From the NCBI GenBank assembly GCA_002067235.1, contig MVQP01000007.1:1-62047 (forward strand): 62,047 nucleotides of DNA, written 5' to 3'. A program made the translations under genes and the position numbers. This document shows, in pieces, positions 44,109 to 54,500 of the stretch. The stretch comes from Syntrophorhabdus sp. PtaB.Bin047. GTDB taxonomy: Bacteria > Desulfobacterota > Syntrophorhabdia > Syntrophorhabdales > Syntrophorhabdaceae. The notes under the pieces are model-generated. The model was not told the DNA's origin. It saw only the letters and a list, made by a program, of their open reading frames with translations, and ran no database searches. The first letter of the stretch is position 1, and each line of letters opens with the position of its first letter.

Positions 44109-47100
44109 GTGCGCCCTTCCGTGAGCGATCCTCAGAATGCTAAAGCCGACGATGCGCGTAACGGCTGCCTGTACATAACAGGCAGAGCGGGTTCCTTTGT
44201 TTCCTTCCTCGTTGCGCAGGGAAAGAAGAGGACGCTGTTCCTGTATGAGGATGACGACTCCGCCGACCTTATCCGGGAAGAGATATCATACTACGGCAGC
44301 AGGGACGTTGGTCTCTTTCCGTCCTACCAGGACCGCGTTTTCGAGGAAGAGGACGATCTCAAGCGCAGCGGTTTTCTCTACCGTCTCGCCACGGATGACA
44401 GCTTCATCGGGCTCTTTCCCATCTCTTCCCTGTCCCACACCCTGCCTCCCCCGGAAAGGATCTCCGAGGACATCACGACCTTGCGCGTGGGTGATGCCGT
44501 CTTTCCCGAGGACATCCACGACGACCTCGACAGGAAGGGCTACGAGCTGGCCCCTCTCGTGCGCGAAGCCGGCCAGTGGGCGAAACGGGGCAGCATCATC
44601 GATTTCTTTCCCCCCGCGTCGGATAAGCCCGTCAGGTGCGAGTTCATGGGAGATCAGATACTCTCCCTGAGACACTTCAACCCTCTTTCCCAGAGGTCCG
44701 AGAAAGAGCTCGCATGCTGTGACATAACGTCCATCATGAAGAAGGGCGAGGACGGGTCATCCACCATCCTGGATCATCTCGGCGCCCCTCTCACCATCGT
44801 CCATCCGGGAGACTCCTCGATCACCTACGCCCTTCACGACGCCGGCCAGGAGATAAAGGACGGCTGGGCAAGAATTCTCGGAGAATCAACTCAGATCGAC
44901 CTTTCGGGCGTCGTCGGTCCCGGGGAGGGGCACAGGACCCTCAAGGCCGTTTCCAACGATGACCTCAGGCAGCTTTTTCTTCTCCACAAGACGCAGATAT
45001 TCCACACACTCCGGGAAAGACTGCAGGGAGAATGGTCACATTACCCGTACGTCTACCTCTTCGCCAACACGTCACACCAGGCTAAGAGACTGCAGGAGAT
45101 ATTCGAGAGCTACGGCCTCGTGCTGCCCATCCTCCCCCGCATATCCTACCGACGGCGGACAAGGGAGTGGGGCATCGTCGAGGGGCCCATACGCAGAGGC
45201 TTCAGGGCCGACGACATCATCGTCCTGACGGAGGATGACATAGCCGGGCCCAAGAAGAGGGTCGTCAGGAAACAATGGGGCAGCCGGGATGAGTTCCTTG
45301 CCTCCTTCAAGGACCTCGCCGAGGGCGAGCTTGTGGTGCATGTGGACCACGGGATCGGCGTATACCGGGGCATCGTTCCGTTGACCGTCAACGGGTTCAC
45401 GAAGGATTTTCTCCTTATAGAGTACCTGGGAGGGGACAAGCTCTACGTCCCCGTTGATGACCTGCACCTGGTGCAGAAGTTCATCGGCAGCGAGAAGTTC
45501 AAGCCCAAGGTCGACCGGCTGGGTTCCAGGTTCTGGTTAAATACGAAGAAGCGGGTGCGCAAGCAGATCGAGGACATCGCCGGCGAGCTTCTCGAGATCT
45601 ACGCGGCAAGGCAACTAACGGAGGGCCACAGCTATCCGCCCGAGGATGAACTCTTCAGGGAGATGGAATCCCGGTTCGAGTACGAAGAGACGGAGGGTCA
45701 GATCAGTGCGATAAACGATGTCCTCGCGGACCTGAGAAGCACGAAACCCATGGACAGGCTCGTTTGCGGCGACGTCGGCTTCGGCAAGACGGAGGTGGCC
45801 CTTCGGGCGGCCTTCAAGGCCGTACTCGACGGAAAGCAGGTGGCAGTGCTCGTGCCTACCACCATCCTTGCCCAACAGCACTTCAAGACCTTCAGCGACC
45901 GTCTTTCCGAGTATCCCATCGTCATCGGGATGCTGTCGCGCTTCAGGACGAAAGAGGAACAGGCCCGGACAGCCCGGCTCCTGGACAAGGGACAGGTGGA
46001 CATCATCATCGGCACCCACAGGCTCCTGCAAAAGGACGTATCCTTCCGCGATCTCGGGCTTCTGATCATCGACGAGGAGCACCGTTTCGGGGTAAAGCAC
46101 AAGGAGAAGCTCAAGGCCGTCAGGAAGACTGTGGACGTTCTGACATTGAGCGCCACACCCATACCGAGAACCCTCTACATGGCGACCTCCGGGATCAGGG
46201 ACCTCAGCGTCATCGATACGCCCCCGCTCGACCGCCACGCCGTGAGGACCACGGTCGTGAAGTTCAACGACGGGGTGGTGGCGCGGGGGATACGCAACGA
46301 ACTTGAACGGTCCGGGCAGGTCTTTTTCGTCCACAACTTCATCCATAACATAGGCGTCGTTCACGACCACCTGGCAAGGATAGTGCCCGAGGCGCGGATC
46401 GCAGTGGCTCACGGGCAGATGAGCGGGAGCCGGCTCGAGAGGATAATGGTAGATTTCATTGAGAAGCGCTATGACATACTCCTTTCGACGAACATAATCG
46501 AATCGGGGCTGGACATATCGAATGTCAACACCATCTTCATCAACAACGCCCACAGGATGGGCCTCGCCGACCTTTACCAGCTCAGGGGCAGGGTCGGACG
46601 GAGCACCCGGCAGGCCTATGCATTTCTCCTCGTTCCCGACGAGGAGAAGCTGACGAGAGACGCCCGGCTCAGGCTCAAGATCCTGGAAGAGCTCACAGAG
46701 CTCGGTTCGGGCTTCCAGATCGCGAACTATGACCTGGAGATACGGGGCGCAGGGAACCTGGTCGGCAAGGAACAGTCGGGCAATGTCAACCTCATCGGCT
46801 TCGAACTTTACTGCGAGATGCTCGAAGAGGCCATGATGAGGCTCAAGAACGGCGGAGACCTTCCCGAGGAAGAGATCAACACGGAGATCAACATACCGGT
46901 GAACGCTTACATACCCGACACATACATCCAGGATGCCACCCAGAAGCTCCTCACGTACAAGCGCCTCTCCCGTGTCCGCGATGAGGAGGAACTCAGGGAA
47001 ATGGAGAGCGAACTGAAAGACCGGTACGGTACCCTCCCCTCCCCGCTCGTCAACCTCCTGGAGGTCATTTCGCTGAAGTCCCTGCTTGTGCGCCTCAGGA

Positions 47101-47312
47101 TCCGCAAGGCCGAGAAGAGCGAGAGACAGGTTGTCCTCCATGTTACGGAGCGGACGCCTCTCGACATGAAGAAGCTTCTCGCCCTCGCCACGGACAGCGG
47201 CAAGGGGATCAAGCTTCTTCCCGACGGGCGCATCGTCATACTTTCCTCCCTTCATGAGGGGGAACTTATGAATTTCATAAGAAATATATTGATGGAGATC
47301 GCGCCGCTGTGA
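44109..47312 (+). CDS. mfd: Transcription-repair coupling factor Mfd
   Basis: Releases stalled RNA polymerase and recruits UvrA to damage. It has 1067 residues. The N-terminal UvrB-homology region is followed by the RNA polymerase-interacting domain (VVHVDHGIGVYRG). The SF2 helicase core has Walker A GDVGFGKTEVALRAA, DEEH box IIDEEHRFG, and TLSATPIPRTLYMA. The TRG region and a C-terminal UvrA-interface domain end the protein. Start is GTG. The length is somewhat shorter than E. coli Mfd (1148), within the family range. Confidence 0.97.
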   Translation: MRPSVSDPQNAKADDARNGCLYITGRAGSFVSFLVAQGKKRTLFLYEDDDSADLIREEISYYGSRDVGLFPSYQDRVFEEEDDLKRSGFLYRLATDDSFIGLFPISSLSHTLPPPERISEDITTLRVGDAVFPEDIHDDLDRKGYELAPLVREAGQWAKRGSIIDFFPPASDKPVRCEFMGDQILSLRHFNPLSQRSEKELACCDITSIMKKGEDGSSTILDHLGAPLTIVHPGDSSITYALHDAGQEIKDGWARILGESTQIDLSGVVGPGEGHRTLKAVSNDDLRQLFLLHKTQIFHTLRERLQGEWSHYPYVYLFANTSHQAKRLQEIFESYGLVLPILPRISYRRRTREWGIVEGPIRRGFRADDIIVLTEDDIAGPKKRVVRKQWGSRDEFLASFKDLAEGELVVHVDHGIGVYRGIVPLTVNGFTKDFLLIEYLGGDKLYVPVDDLHLVQKFIGSEKFKPKVDRLGSRFWLNTKKRVRKQIEDIAGELLEIYAARQLTEGHSYPPEDELFREMESRFEYEETEGQISAINDVLADLRSTKPMDRLVCGDVGFGKTEVALRAAFKAVLDGKQVAVLVPTTILAQQHFKTFSDRLSEYPIVIGMLSRFRTKEEQARTARLLDKGQVDIIIGTHRLLQKDVSFRDLGLLIIDEEHRFGVKHKEKLKAVRKTVDVLTLSATPIPRTLYMATSGIRDLSVIDTPPLDRHAVRTTVVKFNDGVVARGIRNELERSGQVFFVHNFIHNIGVVHDHLARIVPEARIAVAHGQMSGSRLERIMVDFIEKRYDILLSTNIIESGLDISNVNTIFINNAHRMGLADLYQLRGRVGRSTRQAYAFLLVPDEEKLTRDARLRLKILEELTELGSGFQIANYDLEIRGAGNLVGKEQSGNVNLIGFELYCEMLEEAMMRLKNGGDLPEEEINTEINIPVNAYIPDTYIQDATQKLLTYKRLSRVRDEEELREMESELKDRYGTLPSPLVNLLEVISLKSLLVRLRIRKAEKSERQVVLHVTERTPLDMKKLLALATDSGKGIKLLPDGRIVILSSLHEGELMNFIRNILMEIAPL

Positions 47313-47434
47313 TATAAGAGTTCGTTACGGGCTAATTGATCGCCGTCGTGTGCATCGGGTCGTCCCCGTCGGGTACGGCCGGTGATAGAGGTCGATATAT
47401 GCTGGATAATCGAGAAGGGTTGAAGAGGTGGGGA

Positions 47435-48424
47435 ATGAAGAACGCGGTAATCTGTCTGTGTTTGGCGCTATGTCTTTTTGCGTGCAACAAAAAGGATGAC
47501 GGCAAGGTGCTCGTCACCATCAATGACGACAAGGTCACGATGACGGAGTTTAACAAGGAACTCGACAGGATACCGATGAACATGAAGATGATGGTCGCCT
47601 CGGAGAGCGGCAAGAAGGCCTACCTCGACAGGCTGATCATAAAGAAGCTCCTCCTGGCGGAGGCCCAAAAGGCCAACGTCGAAAAAGACAAGGAATTCGA
47701 GAACAAGCTGGCGGAGATCAGGGAACAGCTCATCATTGAATCACTCCTCAAAAAGAAACTCACGGCAGGCGCCAACATCACTGACGACGACCTCCAGAAA
47801 TATTACGACAAGAACAAGGAAAAATTCCGCAAGGATACGGAGATCAATACACGGCACATCCTCGTAAAATCCGAGGAAGAGGCAAAGCAGGTCAGAGAGA
47901 AGCTCCAGGCCGGAGAGGACTTCACCGAACTCGCGAAAAAATACTCCATCGACCCCAACGCCAAGGTGACGGGGGGCGAGGTTGGTTTCCATCCCAAGGG
48001 CACCCTTCTGCCGGAATACGAGGGGGCGGCATTCAAACTCACGAAGGTGGGTCAGACAAGCGGGGTCGTCAAGACCCAGTTCGGCTATCACATAATACGC
48101 CTTGAGGGTATCAAACCACCCACGTACGTTCCCTTTGCGGAAGTGAAGGAGTTCATCAAACAGCAGCTCATGCAGGAGAAACAGAAGGAGGTTCTCGACA
48201 AGTACATCGAGGAACTGAAGAAGAGCGCGAAGATCACCATCAATGAGGACCTTTTGAAGGACCAGGCCCCCTCCGGTCCTGCAAAACCGGAGGCAAAGAA
48301 CGCGAAGCCGGAAGCGAAAGTCACGAAACCTGAAGCGAAGGACGCCCCATCAGACAAGCCAGCGGGGACAAAGACCGAGCCCGCGACCCCGCCAAAAAAG
48401 GACACGGTACCGCAAAGCAAATGA
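47435..48424 (+). CDS. Parvulin-type peptidyl-prolyl isomerase lipoprotein
   Basis: A periplasmic foldase of about 329 residues. The lipobox LFAC follows MKNAVICLCLALC. A SurA-type N-terminal helical chaperone segment precedes a parvulin rotamase domain (TRHILVKSEEEAKQVREKL, GEVGFHPKGTLLPEYEGAAF, TQFGYHIIRLEG). The C-terminal 50 residues are a low-complexity Lys-Pro-Glu-Ala tract (KPEAKNAKPEAKVTKPEAK). Start at 47435 is supported by the signal sequence; the longer frame is not. It overlaps the following SurA-like gene by four bases. Confidence 0.9.
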   Translation: MKNAVICLCLALCLFACNKKDDGKVLVTINDDKVTMTEFNKELDRIPMNMKMMVASESGKKAYLDRLIIKKLLLAEAQKANVEKDKEFENKLAEIREQLIIESLLKKKLTAGANITDDDLQKYYDKNKEKFRKDTEINTRHILVKSEEEAKQVREKLQAGEDFTELAKKYSIDPNAKVTGGEVGFHPKGTLLPEYEGAAFKLTKVGQTSGVVKTQFGYHIIRLEGIKPPTYVPFAEVKEFIKQQLMQEKQKEVLDKYIEELKKSAKITINEDLLKDQAPSGPAKPEAKNAKPEAKVTKPEAKDAPSDKPAGTKTEPATPPKKDTVPQSK

Positions 48425-49353
48425 AACGCATATCAACATTCATCATCGCAGCAACCATCATGGTCCTGACCGGTCTCTGTGCCGAGGCTGAGGTCATCGA
48501 CAGGGTCATCGCCATCATCAATGACGACATCGTCACCCTCAAGGATTTCGAGGCCTACGTCAAGATAGAGAAACGGACCAGATTCACATCCATCGACGAA
48601 TACTTCCGGAACCTGCAGATGAAGGACAGGCTGGAGGCATACGTGGAAGGCGTCCTTGTCAAACAGCAGGCCAAGAAGATGGGTATCGTCGCAACGGACA
48701 GCGAGGTGGAGGGCTTCATAGAGGGTATTAAGAAACAGAACCTCATCACTGACGCCGAACTCAGGGAACAGCTCAGAAAGGACAACGTAACCTACGAGCA
48801 GTTCAAGGAGGGGGTCAGGCTGAACATCCTGAGAACGAGGCTTCTCGTGCGCGTCGTCTCCACGGAAATAAGTGTGACCGAGGCAAGTCTGAAGAGCTAC
48901 TACGAAAGCCACCAGGAACTGTTCCGTGAAGAAGAGTTCCATCTTCAGCAGATATTCGTCTCCGCGCAACACCCGGACATCCGGGAACGTGCCGAGAAAG
49001 CCTATACCCAGCTGACTTCCGGAACACCCTTCGCGGACGTGGCCCGCAGTCTCTCCGACGACCCTTCTGCCAAACAGGGAGGGGATATCGGGTTTGTGAA
49101 GAGAAGCGACCTCATGCCCACCCTGAGGGACGGTCTGAACAGCATCCAACCGGGATCGTTCACACAGGTCATCCCCACACAGTACGGCCTGCACATACTC
49201 AAGCTCATCGAGGTGAAACGGGCCGAGGTCCTTCCCTACGAGGAAGTCAAGAAGACCGTCAACGACCGTATGGTCATGGAAGAATCCAATAAACGCTACC
49301 GCGACTACATGGACAAACTGAAGAAGACCTCTTACATAGAGATCAAGATCTAG
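48421..49353 (+). CDS. surA: SurA-like periplasmic chaperone/isomerase
   Basis: A 310-residue protein with a signal peptide (ISTFIIAATIMVLTGLCAEA). The SurA N-terminal domain starts EVIDRVIAIINDDIVTLKDF. One parvulin domain follows (FHLQQIFVSAQHPDIRERAE, GGDIGFVKRSDL, TQYGLHILKLIEVK), where E. coli SurA has two. Adjacent pdxA reproduces the conserved surA-pdxA order, which supports the name. It would escort outer-membrane proteins to the Bam complex. Confidence 0.85.
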   Translation: MKRISTFIIAATIMVLTGLCAEAEVIDRVIAIINDDIVTLKDFEAYVKIEKRTRFTSIDEYFRNLQMKDRLEAYVEGVLVKQQAKKMGIVATDSEVEGFIEGIKKQNLITDAELREQLRKDNVTYEQFKEGVRLNILRTRLLVRVVSTEISVTEASLKSYYESHQELFREEEFHLQQIFVSAQHPDIRERAEKAYTQLTSGTPFADVARSLSDDPSAKQGGDIGFVKRSDLMPTLRDGLNSIQPGSFTQVIPTQYGLHILKLIEVKRAEVLPYEEVKKTVNDRMVMEESNKRYRDYMDKLKKTSYIEIKI

Positions 49354-49412
49354 GGGTTCAACCAGCCCGATCATGACCAACCCAATGACCGCCGACACAC
49401 CCCGCGTGATAG

Positions 49413-49484
49413 GCCCTGCAGGTCCAATGCGTCCTACAGGTTCAATATGTCCTATTGGTCCTGTCCCTCCTGTAGGTCCTGTCC
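49413..49484. repeat. 18-base tandem repeats of the GTCCTATAGG family (second locus)
   Basis: Four consecutive 18-base units (49413-49430, 49431-49448, 49449-49466, 49467-49484) share the CCTxxAGG core with the 36611 locus. They occupy the gap between surA and pdxA and end 13 bases before the pdxA start. The AGG just after the last unit may serve as a weak Shine-Dalgarno. Confidence 0.85.
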
Positions 49485-49497
49485 CAGGTTTTCCCCC

Positions 49498-50493
49498 ATG
49501 AACCGCATCGCCGTCACGATGGGCGACCCCGCCGGAATAGGCGGCGAGATCATACTCAAAGCCGCTCCCCGTCTTGCCGGCAGGAGCATACCCGTCATTA
49601 TTGGGGACATGAGGGTCTTCGATGAGCTTCGTTCCGGGCCGACCTCCCTGACGCTGCCTTCCTTTAAGGGCCTCGGGCAGGGTTCCAGGGGGGACCTGGA
49701 GTTCCTCGACCTCGGTTTCATACACACCGTGAAACCCGGTCTCTCGGACAGCCATTGCGGTGAGGCGTCCTATCGGTACATCCGGGAGGCGTTGAAGCTC
49801 ATCTTTACGGGCGAGGCATCGGCCATCGTTACCTGCCCCATAAGCAAGGCTTCCCTGCGTCTCGCGGGACTCCCCTTCCCGGGCCATACGGAGTTGCTGG
49901 CCCACGCGGCCGGAATGGACAGTTGCGTCATGATGCTCGCGAACCCGCGGATAAGGGTGAGCCTCGTGACCATCCACATTCCCCTCAAGGACGTGCCGGC
50001 CCGGATAACGGAAGAAAAGGTCTTTCGGACCATCGTCATCACCGGGCGTTCCCTTCGGGAGAGCTTCTCGATAGAGCGCCCCGTCATCAAAGTCTGTGGT
50101 CTCAATCCCCATGCAGGCGAGCAGGGCGTCATAGGAGACGAGGAAGAGCACATCTCGCGGGCCATACTGCGTGCCCGCCGGACGGGCATGGATGTGTCGG
50201 GGCCCTACCCCGGCGACTCGCTTTTCCACCATATCGACTGTGATGCATACATCGCGATGTACCACGACCAGGGCCTCATACCGGTGAAGACCACCGATTT
50301 CAGACGCACCGTCAATGTCACGCTGGGGCTCCCCTTCGTGCGGACATCACCCGGCCACGGCACCGGTTTCGATATAGCCGGCAGGGGCATCGCGGACCCC
50401 GCGAGCCTTATCGAGGCGTACAGGACCGCCGAGGCCATGGCATCCCGAACCCTCTCTCGCTTTGACATCCCGAAAAGCTATATGATATCCTAA
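49498..50493 (+). CDS. pdxA: 4-hydroxythreonine-4-phosphate dehydrogenase
   Basis: Catalyses an NAD-dependent step of pyridoxal-phosphate synthesis. It has 331 residues from MNRIAVTMGDPAGIGGEI, the universal PdxA start. An upstream in-frame ATG would add residues translated from the repeat array and is rejected. Metal and substrate motifs FPGHTELLAHAAGMD, VCGLNPHAGEQG, YHDQGLIPVKT and RTSPGHGTGFDIAG are present. It is linked to surA, the conserved order. Confidence 0.95.
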   Translation: MNRIAVTMGDPAGIGGEIILKAAPRLAGRSIPVIIGDMRVFDELRSGPTSLTLPSFKGLGQGSRGDLEFLDLGFIHTVKPGLSDSHCGEASYRYIREALKLIFTGEASAIVTCPISKASLRLAGLPFPGHTELLAHAAGMDSCVMMLANPRIRVSLVTIHIPLKDVPARITEEKVFRTIVITGRSLRESFSIERPVIKVCGLNPHAGEQGVIGDEEEHISRAILRARRTGMDVSGPYPGDSLFHHIDCDAYIAMYHDQGLIPVKTTDFRRTVNVTLGLPFVRTSPGHGTGFDIAGRGIADPASLIEAYRTAEAMASRTLSRFDIPKSYMIS

Positions 50494-50537
50494 CTCTCCA
50501 GGCACTTCTATTACTGACCGGGGGTATAACGGAGAAT

Positions 50538-51530
50538 ATGGACACAAGATCAAGAAAAACAGTGACCTTCCTTATCGTTGGCGTGGCGATGATCTTCCTT
50601 TCCTTCATTGTCCTTGAAACGATCGCCGAGGCGCGCGCCGGTGGCGGGCGCAGCATGGGGTCCCGGGGTTTCAGTTCGGGAAGCAGGAGTTCCGGTGGCT
50701 CGTACAACCGGTCGACCCCTTACAACACCACCAACCCGGTCGGCCGGCCAGGCACTCCCCAGCAGCCGAATCCGTACAGCCCGGGAAGGAGCTTCCTCTA
50801 TGGTCTCGGGGGCGGCCTCATGGGAGGAATGATCGGCAGCATGCTCTTCGGCAGGTCCGGTTACGGCGGAATGGGAGGCTATGGCGGCGGAGGGTTCGGT
50901 TTCGGAGACATCATCATTCTCCTTGTCATAGCCGGCATCATCTACTTCGTCTACAAACGGTACAAGGCCAACAAGCAGATGCAGATGAGCACCGCTTCTC
51001 CTGCAGGCTACAGCTCCTACGCATACAGCGAGCCGGCCTATGACATCTCGTACCCGCCCCAGCCGGCTCTCGGTTCAGTATCCGACGGCCTTCGTCACAT
51101 TGCCGAAATGGACCCCGCGTTCAACGAGCAGTCCTTCCGGGACACCGCCGAGGACCTTTTTTTCAAGATCCAGGGCGGTTGGACGCGGCGCGATATCGGC
51201 GGCATCACCGCCCTCCTGACACCGCAGATGCATGACATCTTCCAGGGAGATATCAGCCGCTACCTCGCCGAAAAGAAGATGAACCGCCTGGAGAACATAG
51301 CCGTCCGGCAGGTGGAGATCGTCGATGCCGTGCAGGACCAGGGTGAGGAGTTCATCACCGTCCGGTACACGGCAAGCCTTCTCGACTTCACCACCGACGA
51401 GACGGGCACCGTCCTCTCGGGCAGCCCCACGGACCCGGTGAAGTTCCTCGAATACTGGACCTATACGCGCAAGGTCGGTGAGCGCGACTGGAAGCTCGCA
51501 GCCATCACCCAGGATCAGGATTACCGCTGA
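50538..51530 (+). CDS. Tim44-like domain membrane protein
   Basis: A 330-residue protein. An N-terminal membrane segment (about 9-30) may be a signal or anchor. A Gly/Ser-rich low-complexity region (about 35-125) follows, then a second transmembrane helix (about 127-145, IIILLVIAGIIYFVYKR). Residues about 185-330 match the Tim44-like domain found in mitochondrial import factor Tim44 and in many bacterial proteins of unknown function. It is placed 44 bases after pdxA and before addA. The actual role is unknown. Confidence 0.8.
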   Translation: MDTRSRKTVTFLIVGVAMIFLSFIVLETIAEARAGGGRSMGSRGFSSGSRSSGGSYNRSTPYNTTNPVGRPGTPQQPNPYSPGRSFLYGLGGGLMGGMIGSMLFGRSGYGGMGGYGGGGFGFGDIIILLVIAGIIYFVYKRYKANKQMQMSTASPAGYSSYAYSEPAYDISYPPQPALGSVSDGLRHIAEMDPAFNEQSFRDTAEDLFFKIQGGWTRRDIGGITALLTPQMHDIFQGDISRYLAEKKMNRLENIAVRQVEIVDAVQDQGEEFITVRYTASLLDFTTDETGTVLSGSPTDPVKFLEYWTYTRKVGERDWKLAAITQDQDYR

Positions 51531-51538
51531 CGTCCTTC

Positions 51539-54500
51539 ATGACCGACGACAGGACAACCGGTGCTGCCCCGCAGATCATCACTGTCCGGTCCTCGGCCGG
51601 TTCCGGCAAGACATACCGCCTGGCCGAGCACTACCTGAAGGTCCTCCTTGCCGCCGCGCTGGCCGACACCACCCTCCAGACGCGCATGGCGAACATCGTC
51701 GCCATCACCTTCACCAACAAGGCGGCGCAGGAGATGCGCACCCGCATCCTCAACTGGATGAAACGCATAATCCTCGACCTGCCCTTCGAGAACTCATCCC
51801 TCAAACCCCTCGATACGATCATGAAAGGGATAACGACGGTCCTGCCTGACGTCCCCCTGCCGGATAAGTCCGCGGACGTCATCCGGGAAACCGGCGGCCT
51901 CACGGGCAAGGCCGTGAAGGTCAGGGACTACCTCATGGGCGCCACGGACCGGCGGTTCACGGAACTGCTCAGGGATTTCGGGCACTTCAACGTGGGCACC
52001 ATCGACAGTTTCGTGAATCTCACCTTGAAGGCCTCCGCGATGCAGCTCAACCTGCCGCCGGACTTCGAGGTATCGACGGAGACAAAGGAACTCATCGACC
52101 TCGCCCTCAGGGAATGCCTGCAGAGGACCGGGGAGGAGGGACGCGCACGGGCCATCTTCGATGCCTTCCTCGAGAGCTACATAGAACTGGAGGGCGACCG
52201 CGCCGGCTGGGTCCCCCGGGAACTCCTCAGGGCAGTGATCTCGTCCCTCTGGAATGAAGAGACCAAGGAGAACAGGGAATTCGTCATGCCAGCCGGCAGA
52301 GCGCATGCCGGCGCCGCCGACCTGCGCGGGAGCATGGCCGACAGCGCATCGCGGCTCCTTAAGGCCCTCGCGGCCGACACCGGCGTGAAGCCCCTCTCCC
52401 ACCTGATCACGGCGCTGGAAAGATGCGCCGATCCGCGGGAGAACGCTCTTTCGAAAAGCGTTTACTTTGAGCGCTCCCTGGAAGACTGTCTGAAGAAGGG
52501 CAGCAGCCCGCCCGGTCCGCAGGAGAGGGAGCTCTGGGACACCGTGGTCCGCCTGCGCCGGCTCTATGCCGGGGCCCTGTCGGTCTCGAAGTACATCCCC
52601 TACGTTCAAGTCTATGGCTTCTTCAAGGAGGTGTTCCAGCGGGAGATCACGTACTACAGGCGTGTCATTCCCATCGAGGAGCTCAACCGCCTGCTCCAGG
52701 ACATCGTCAGCCGCAGGGACTTCGTTCCCGAGATCTACTACACCCTTTCGGAGCGATACATCCATTTCCTTCTCGACGAATTCCAGGACACAAGCCTCCT
52801 GCAATGGAAGAACATCGAGGTCCTTGCGGAGGAGGCCTTGAGCCGGGGCGGGAGCCTTTTTCTCGTGGGCGACAGGAAACAGGCGATATACCGCTGGCGC
52901 GGAGGACGACCGGAGCTTGTCGACGAGATCGCCGATCGCTACCGGGACAACTACCGCGTGGAGGAGCTCAACCTCGACACGAACTACCGCAGCTCGGAGC
53001 ACATCGTCGCGTTTAACAACGCCGTCTTCGATGCCGGGAACCTTGCCGTCCTCGGGGGATCGGTCCTCGCGGGGCACCCGCCTGAGGCCGTCGACGAGGC
53101 GGTAAAACCCTACCGGACGTCGCGTCAGCTCTTCCTGGAGACGAAGAAAGACATGGGATTCGTGTCCATCGAACAGCTCGCCGCCGAAGGAGATGATGAG
53201 AACGGCCAGGACGTCTTCACCGGCGATGAGGCCCGTGACCTCGTGGAAGAGAAGCTCAAAACACTCATCCAGGGGATAATGGCTCGGGACGTCTTTCGCC
53301 AGGGCGACCTCGCCGTGCTGGTGAGGACGCGGGAAGAGGCCGGGGCCGTCGCGACGGTCCTTTTGTCCATGGGGCTCAGCGTCGAGTCGGAACACACCGT
53401 CAGCATCAGGAACAATCCTCTCATCCGGGAGGTCATCTGCTTTCTCAAGTTCCTCGACAAGCCCGATGACGACCTTTCCTTCGCGTCATTCATAACGGGA
53501 CGGATATTCGCGGCAAAGAACGGCGACGGGGCGTCCCGAATGTCCGCGTGGCTGTCGGAAAGATACCTTGCGGACCGGGGCCCTTTTCTGTACCTTCAGT
53601 TCAGGGCCGATCACGGGGCCCTCTTCGAAGAAGGGTTTGCCGGTTTCCTTTCCCGCGTGGGCTATCTTCCCCTTTACGACCTTGTGGTCAACTTCTACAG
53701 GCACTGGGAAATCCTCGCCCGTTTCCCCGACGATGTGCCCTATCTCCTGCATTTCCTAGAGCTCGTCAAGGAAAGGGAGCGCTCCGACATGAGCAGCCTC
53801 GCCGGCTTCATCGAATTCCTGGACAATGGCTCCCCGGGAGCTTCATACGGGGCCTCCGACGACGACAAGGCCTTTCTCCTTAGCACCCCGGACTCGCTCA
53901 ATGCCGTCAGGGTGCTCACGATACACAAGGCGAAAGGGCTCCAGTTTCCCGTGGTCATCCTTCCCTTCGTGACCCTTACGTCCTTTTCCGCGTCATCGGG
54001 CAGGGACAAGCAGAGGTGCTTTCAGTCCGACGACGATGGGTTGAGGCTCTTCTACCTGAAGAAGGAGTACACCGAAGTGTCCCCCGACCTTGCGGCCCTG
54101 TACAGGACAAAGGAACGGGATTACCTCGCGGATGAGCTCAACAACCTCTATGTCGCCTTCACCCGGGCCGAGGAAGAACTGTACATCCTCCTCACCGATA
54201 AGAAGAGGCAGAAGAACTACCTCATCGACCATATATTCGGGATGGAGGCTTTTCGGCCTTTCGCGAAGGACAGGGCGATAACCCTGGGGCAGGCGAGAGT
54301 GGCGGCCCGACCGGGCAAGGATGCCGCCCCGCCGGGGCCAGGCTCCACGGCTTCCTTCAGCGATTTCACAGGTGAGCCGGCATGGCCCGTGAAGCTTGGA
54401 GGGAGTATCTTAGACCCGGGGCAGCTTTCAAGACGGGCGGTCAGGGCGCGCAGGAAGGGCGACGCCATACACCGTGCACTCTCTCTCATCGCGTCCCTGC

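Noticed and set aside
49447..49497. An N-terminally extended PdxA
   Set aside because: The extra 17 residues are translated repeat sequence, and all PdxA proteins begin at the MNRIAVTMGDPAG equivalent.
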